Below, in pieces: positions 61,256 to 64,000 of a stretch of 64,000 bases of DNA (positions within the stretch are counted from its first letter, which is position 1; every line of letters starts with the position of its first letter). This DNA is from CAYSWV01 sp964434865 (GTDB taxonomy: Bacteria > Cyanobacteriota > Cyanobacteriia > Thermostichales > Thermostichaceae). Position numbers and translations under genes: made by a program. The notes under the pieces are model-generated. The model saw only the letters and a list, made by a program, of their open reading frames with translations, was not told where the DNA came from and made no database searches. Location: contig CAYSWV010000011.1 of the NCBI GenBank assembly GCA_964434865.1, positions 1 through 64,000 on the forward strand. Direction: 5' to 3'.

Positions 61256-62257
61256 ATGCTCAATATTCTCAGCACTCTTCATACAGCAGATAGCTACCGA
61301 CTGACTTTACTACTAGGGGTCTTTATCACGATTACCTATCGCAACATGTACGGCATTATTCCAGGCGGTTTGATTGTGCCAGGGAGCTTAGTTGTCCTAC
61401 TTATCTTGTCTCCGGTCTGGTTTGTGACAGTGTTAGGACTATCCTTTATAGTTTATGGGATCTATCAGTATGGGTTCCGCAGCACTGACTATAAGCGTCG
61501 AACTCCTATGTATATTCTGGCTTGCCTCTCGCTAAGCCTTTCTAGTATTGTTGCCTTCTACTACAGCCGGTGGGGCTTGATGCCCTTTTCACTAGATAGC
61601 CAGGTAGGCAGTATTTTACCTGGGGTGATTGCTTTTAACCTGAGCAAGCAGAAAGTAGGCCGGAGCACCTACGCACTTGTAGTTTGTACAGGTCTTACCT
61701 TTATTTGTGTTCTGGGAATAGTAGGTTTTCTACATTACCTTGGGATCCAACAACCATTTGCTGCAGCAACCTCACCCCAGATCGTTTTACAGCTGAACTA
61801 TCCCCTGATTCATTTTTTCTTAGCATTAGGTGTGGGCTATTTAATTTATCGACAACAGGATATACGTTCAGGCGGGTATATGGTAGCACCAGTTGTAGCC
61901 CTGGCCTTGCTGAACCCATTCACGGCACTTTACTTCTTATTAGGCTGTGGAATGGTTTATACTTTGGCGCAGCTCTATTGTGAATGGACACTCACTGTAG
62001 GGTTACGCCGTTATGTTGTTGTCCTCAGTTTAAGTACCCTTTACCTGTGGGGGACTGATCTAGCGCTACAATCTATTGATCCAACCCTGCCCGTACTGCA
62101 AGGGGGATCCTATATATTGAATATTGCCATGCTTTCCTATGTAAATGATGCTATCGTGTATCGCGATCGGCCTGTTTTGAAATATATGATACTTCTGACT
62201 GGAATTTCAATGGTCGGCATTGTGGTTGTAGATATAGTCAGCTACTTACTGGTTTAA
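61256..62257 (+). CDS. pgsC: PgsC/CapC-like membrane subunit of the polymer synthase
   Basis: A 333-residue polytopic membrane protein, about twice the length of Bacillus PgsC (about 150). The early part matches PgsC: ITYRNMYGIIPGGLIVPGSLVVLL and FRSTDYKRRTPMYILA. A second half repeats a related pattern (LIYRQQDIRSGGYMVAPVVALALLNP), so this looks like an internal duplication or fusion of two PgsC units. The start is taken at the ATG at 61256; a TTG at 61241 overlaps pgsB. It would form the channel or scaffold for PgsB. No PgsA/CapA gene follows; the next genes are a tRNA and leuD on the other strand. Confidence 0.88.
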   Translation: MLNILSTLHTADSYRLTLLLGVFITITYRNMYGIIPGGLIVPGSLVVLLILSPVWFVTVLGLSFIVYGIYQYGFRSTDYKRRTPMYILACLSLSLSSIVAFYYSRWGLMPFSLDSQVGSILPGVIAFNLSKQKVGRSTYALVVCTGLTFICVLGIVGFLHYLGIQQPFAAATSPQIVLQLNYPLIHFFLALGVGYLIYRQQDIRSGGYMVAPVVALALLNPFTALYFLLGCGMVYTLAQLYCEWTLTVGLRRYVVVLSLSTLYLWGTDLALQSIDPTLPVLQGGSYILNIAMLSYVNDAIVYRDRPVLKYMILLTGISMVGIVVVDIVSYLLV

Positions 62258-62444
62258 CCTCTAAATCCGTAGCATGAAGTGCTGGGTTAGTTAATACTAG
62301 TATCCCGACGAAACGTTGATCCCCTAGATACCAAAGTCAATCTCAAATCTCCATCTTAAACGCAACCCCTGATCATCCAAACCTTCGATGGTGACCTTAC
62401 CCTTCTGACCGCGAGATCCTCTCTGTGACTACTTTCTACAGGAA

Positions 62445-62517
62445 TGGAGCTTAGCGGATTCGAACCGCTGACCCCTTCAATGCCATTGAAGTGCTCTACC
62501 AACTGAGCTAAAACCCC
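62445..62517 (-). tRNA. tRNA-Ala (GGC anticodon)
   Basis: The reverse strand folds into a complete 73-nt cloverleaf without an encoded CCA. The acceptor stem GGGGTTT pairs with AAGCTCC through two G-U wobbles. The D-arm is GCTC..GAGC, the anticodon loop ATGGCAT gives anticodon GGC (reading GCC), the anticodon stem is CTTCA/TGAAG, and the T-arm is GCGGTTCGAATCCGC with a normal TTCGAAT loop. The first base is at 62517. It lies 37 bp downstream of leuD on the same strand. Confidence 0.95.
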
Positions 62518-62553
62518 TCGACCTTTTAGTTTAGAAGCTAACAGTAATGAGTG

Positions 62554-63150
62554 TCAAGCCTTAGACCAGGCAACATAAGGTAATCGATCTGCAGTTTGGT
62601 GAATTTGATCCCTACTGGCTAGCAATTGACCACAAGCATCCCAAGTTCCAGATAGAAACATTTGCTGGGGCCCTGAAATCATCTGAACTTGAGAAATCGA
62701 ACTTCCCCATTGCAATGATAGGGTCGACAGATCTAGAGTTATAGACATTAGTGGATCAATCGTGATGGCCTCTTGAAGTTGATGAACTAGTTCAGGAGTA
62801 GCTGTGACACAAGGGATCCCTAGAGCAACGCAATTCCCAAAAAAGATCTCCGCAAAACTTTCACCGACCATGGCCTGGATACCCCAGCGACTGAGGGCTT
62901 GTGGTGCATGTTCTCGACTGGATCCACACCCAAAGTTAGCGTTGACAACCAAGATAGATGCATCTTGAAATTGAGGCTGATCGAACGAATGACAGCCTTG
63001 GGATTGTTTACGATCATCTAAAAAAACTTGCTCTCCCAAGCCATCAAATGTGACACATCGCAAAAAACGAGCTGGAATGATCCGATCGGTATCAATGTCA
63101 TTTCCTTTTAAAGGGATACCTTGGCCATGAATCTTAACTATCTTACTCAT
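62554..63150 (-). CDS. leuD: 3-Isopropylmalate dehydratase small subunit
   Basis: A 198-residue subunit that works with LeuC in leucine synthesis. The signatures GNDIDTDRIIPARFL at about 18-32, NANFGCGSSREHAPQAL at about 77-93, and ESFAEIFFGNCVALGIPCV identify it as the bacterial LeuD type. The start is the ATG at 63150, with GGAG five bases before it; the frame up to 63222 is rejected. leuC is not in the window, so the two subunits are probably encoded apart. Confidence 0.96.
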   Translation of the reverse strand: MSKIVKIHGQGIPLKGNDIDTDRIIPARFLRCVTFDGLGEQVFLDDRKQSQGCHSFDQPQFQDASILVVNANFGCGSSREHAPQALSRWGIQAMVGESFAEIFFGNCVALGIPCVTATPELVHQLQEAITIDPLMSITLDLSTLSLQWGSSISQVQMISGPQQMFLSGTWDACGQLLASRDQIHQTADRLPYVAWSKA

Positions 63151-63273
63151 TGACTCCAATACCCCTGTTAGAGAAGGTCCATCGCACAGTATAGAATAAC
63201 TCACCGAGCTAAGATCAAGCAATTGGCGTGAGTTGAGACTTCTCTAGGCTGTTACCCGATGAAGTAGTTATTT

Positions 63274-64000
63274 TCAAACTAGGATCTCTCCACTTTCTTG
63301 TAGAGCATGCAGACGACTATATAAACCTGGTTGTTGCAATAGATCAGTGTGGCTACCCATTTCTGCAATGCGACCTTGATCTAGCACCACAATTAGATCA
63401 GCATCTCGAATGGTACTGAGGCGGTGAGCAATAATAATCGTTGTCCGTGTACCCAAGATGCCCTGCATGGCTTGTTGAATAGCTCGCTCAGATTCATAAT
63501 CGAGGCTAGAGGTAGCTTCATCAAAAATCAGAATTTCAGGATCTTTGATCAAGGCTCTGGCAATGCCTAGACGTTGCTTTTGCCCACCAGACAGTCGGAT
63601 CCCTCGTTCACCTACCATCGTGGTGTAACCCTGCGGGAGATCCCGAACAAACTGATCAACCTGAGCGATTCGACAGGCAGCCTGCACTTGTTCAAAACTA
63701 GCCGCTGGGTCCCCATACACTAAATTTTCCAAGATCGTGCCATTAAACAGATCAACATCTTGATGCACAATAGCCAGGCGTTGTCGAAACTCGGCGACAT
63801 CAAGGGTCTGGATATTTTGGCCATTTAATAAAATTTGGCCTGCTTGGGGTTCAAAATAGCGAAACAAGAGCTTCACTAACGTTGACTTTCCTGATCCTGA
63901 CCGCCCCACTAAAGCAACGGTTTGCCGGGGTTTGATCATGAGATTGAACTCTTGTAAAACAGGCCGGTTGGTATGATAGCCAAAGGTAACCCAACGAAAT
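63274..64000 (-). CDS. ABC exporter, C-terminal nucleotide-binding domain (partial)
   Basis: The gene runs off the right edge; about 242 residues of the C-terminal part are visible. It reads VTFGYHTNRPVLQEFNL, then Walker A GRSGSGKSTLV, Q-loop IVHQDVDLFNGTI, signature IRLSGGQKQRLGIARAL, Walker B ILIFDEATSSLD and switch His in IIAHRLSTIRDADL. This is the HlyB/MsbA/MdlB exporter type in which a TM domain precedes the ATPase. The N-terminal TM domain is outside the window. Substrate and partner are unknown. Confidence 0.93.
   Translation of the reverse strand, partial: FRWVTFGYHTNRPVLQEFNLMIKPRQTVALVGRSGSGKSTLVKLLFRYFEPQAGQILLNGQNIQTLDVAEFRQRLAIVHQDVDLFNGTILENLVYGDPAASFEQVQAACRIAQVDQFVRDLPQGYTTMVGERGIRLSGGQKQRLGIARALIKDPEILIFDEATSSLDYESERAIQQAMQGILGTRTTIIIAHRLSTIRDADLIVVLDQGRIAEMGSHTDLLQQPGLYSRLHALQESGEILV

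Noticed and set aside
1..64000. CRISPR array or insertion sequence
   Set aside because: No evenly spaced direct repeats and no transposase frame or terminal inverted repeats were seen in the window.

Overview
The window looks like chromosomal DNA of a cyanobacterium. It carries a Psb35-like photosystem II assembly protein next to a protein with a Psb34-type motif, a GT28 glycolipid synthase of the MGDG-synthase type, a pentameric ligand-gated channel homologue, a PacS/CtaA-type copper ATPase, and NACHT-HEAT, TROVE and baeRF7 proteins. GC is close to 50%. The usual cyanobacterial repeat HIP1 (GCGATCGC) is nearly absent, while GGATCC is over-represented. I cannot name the species.

Layout. 1-6.4 kb: end of an unknown gene, a small SLH-like secreted protein, a copper P-type ATPase, phosphate acetyltransferase (pta) and a secreted coiled-coil protein. 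6.5-10.8 kb (minus): a NACHT-HEAT NTPase overlapping a GH3-type acyl-adenylating enzyme. 11.2-12.9 kb (plus): a candidate Y RNA with a tRNA-like module directly upstream of a Ro60/Rsr (TROVE-vWA) gene. 12.9-19.5 kb (minus): a tight eight-gene oxidative cluster with two Rieske oxygenases, two diiron ferritin-like enzymes, a 2Fe-2S ferredoxin, a membrane fatty-acid-hydroxylase-type enzyme, a hexapeptide-repeat protein and a GNAT-like protein. Its product is unknown. 20-27 kb (plus): a DPM-type glycosyltransferase with a large membrane protein, then a binding-protein-dependent ABC importer. 27-32.4 kb (minus): a small secreted protein, a tandem pair of pepsin-like lipoproteins, a proline-rich protein and trpB. 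33-34.8 kb (plus): Psb35-like, Psb34-motif protein and a pLGIC homologue. 34.8-37.5 kb (minus): a CAAX-type protease with a very large N-terminal region. 38-44 kb (plus): GT28 and GH1 lipid/sugar enzymes and three stress-type proteins (two-TM protein, DUF2267, baeRF7), followed by a minus-strand bacterial haemoglobin.

45.8-57.5 kb is the most striking part. It is a compact 12-gene operon for a contractile injection system (cap/terminator, sheath, tube, Pro/Gln-rich connector, LysM hub, VgrG-like spike, PAAR-like tip, gp25, baseplate J with a C-terminal propeller-like fusion, tail protein I). It ends with a single-TM PASTA-repeat protein and a TM-anchored small protein. Cyanobacterial systems of this class are known to be thylakoid-anchored; the PASTA protein is a candidate membrane anchor or receptor. 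No AAA+ ATPase, tape measure or toxin gene is seen in the window.

58.5-62.3 kb: an HlyD-type adaptor followed by PgsB/CapB and PgsC/CapC homologues, suggesting synthesis and export of a poly-amino-acid polymer. 62.4-64 kb (minus): tRNA-Ala(GGC), leuD and the C-terminal part of an ABC exporter that runs off the window.
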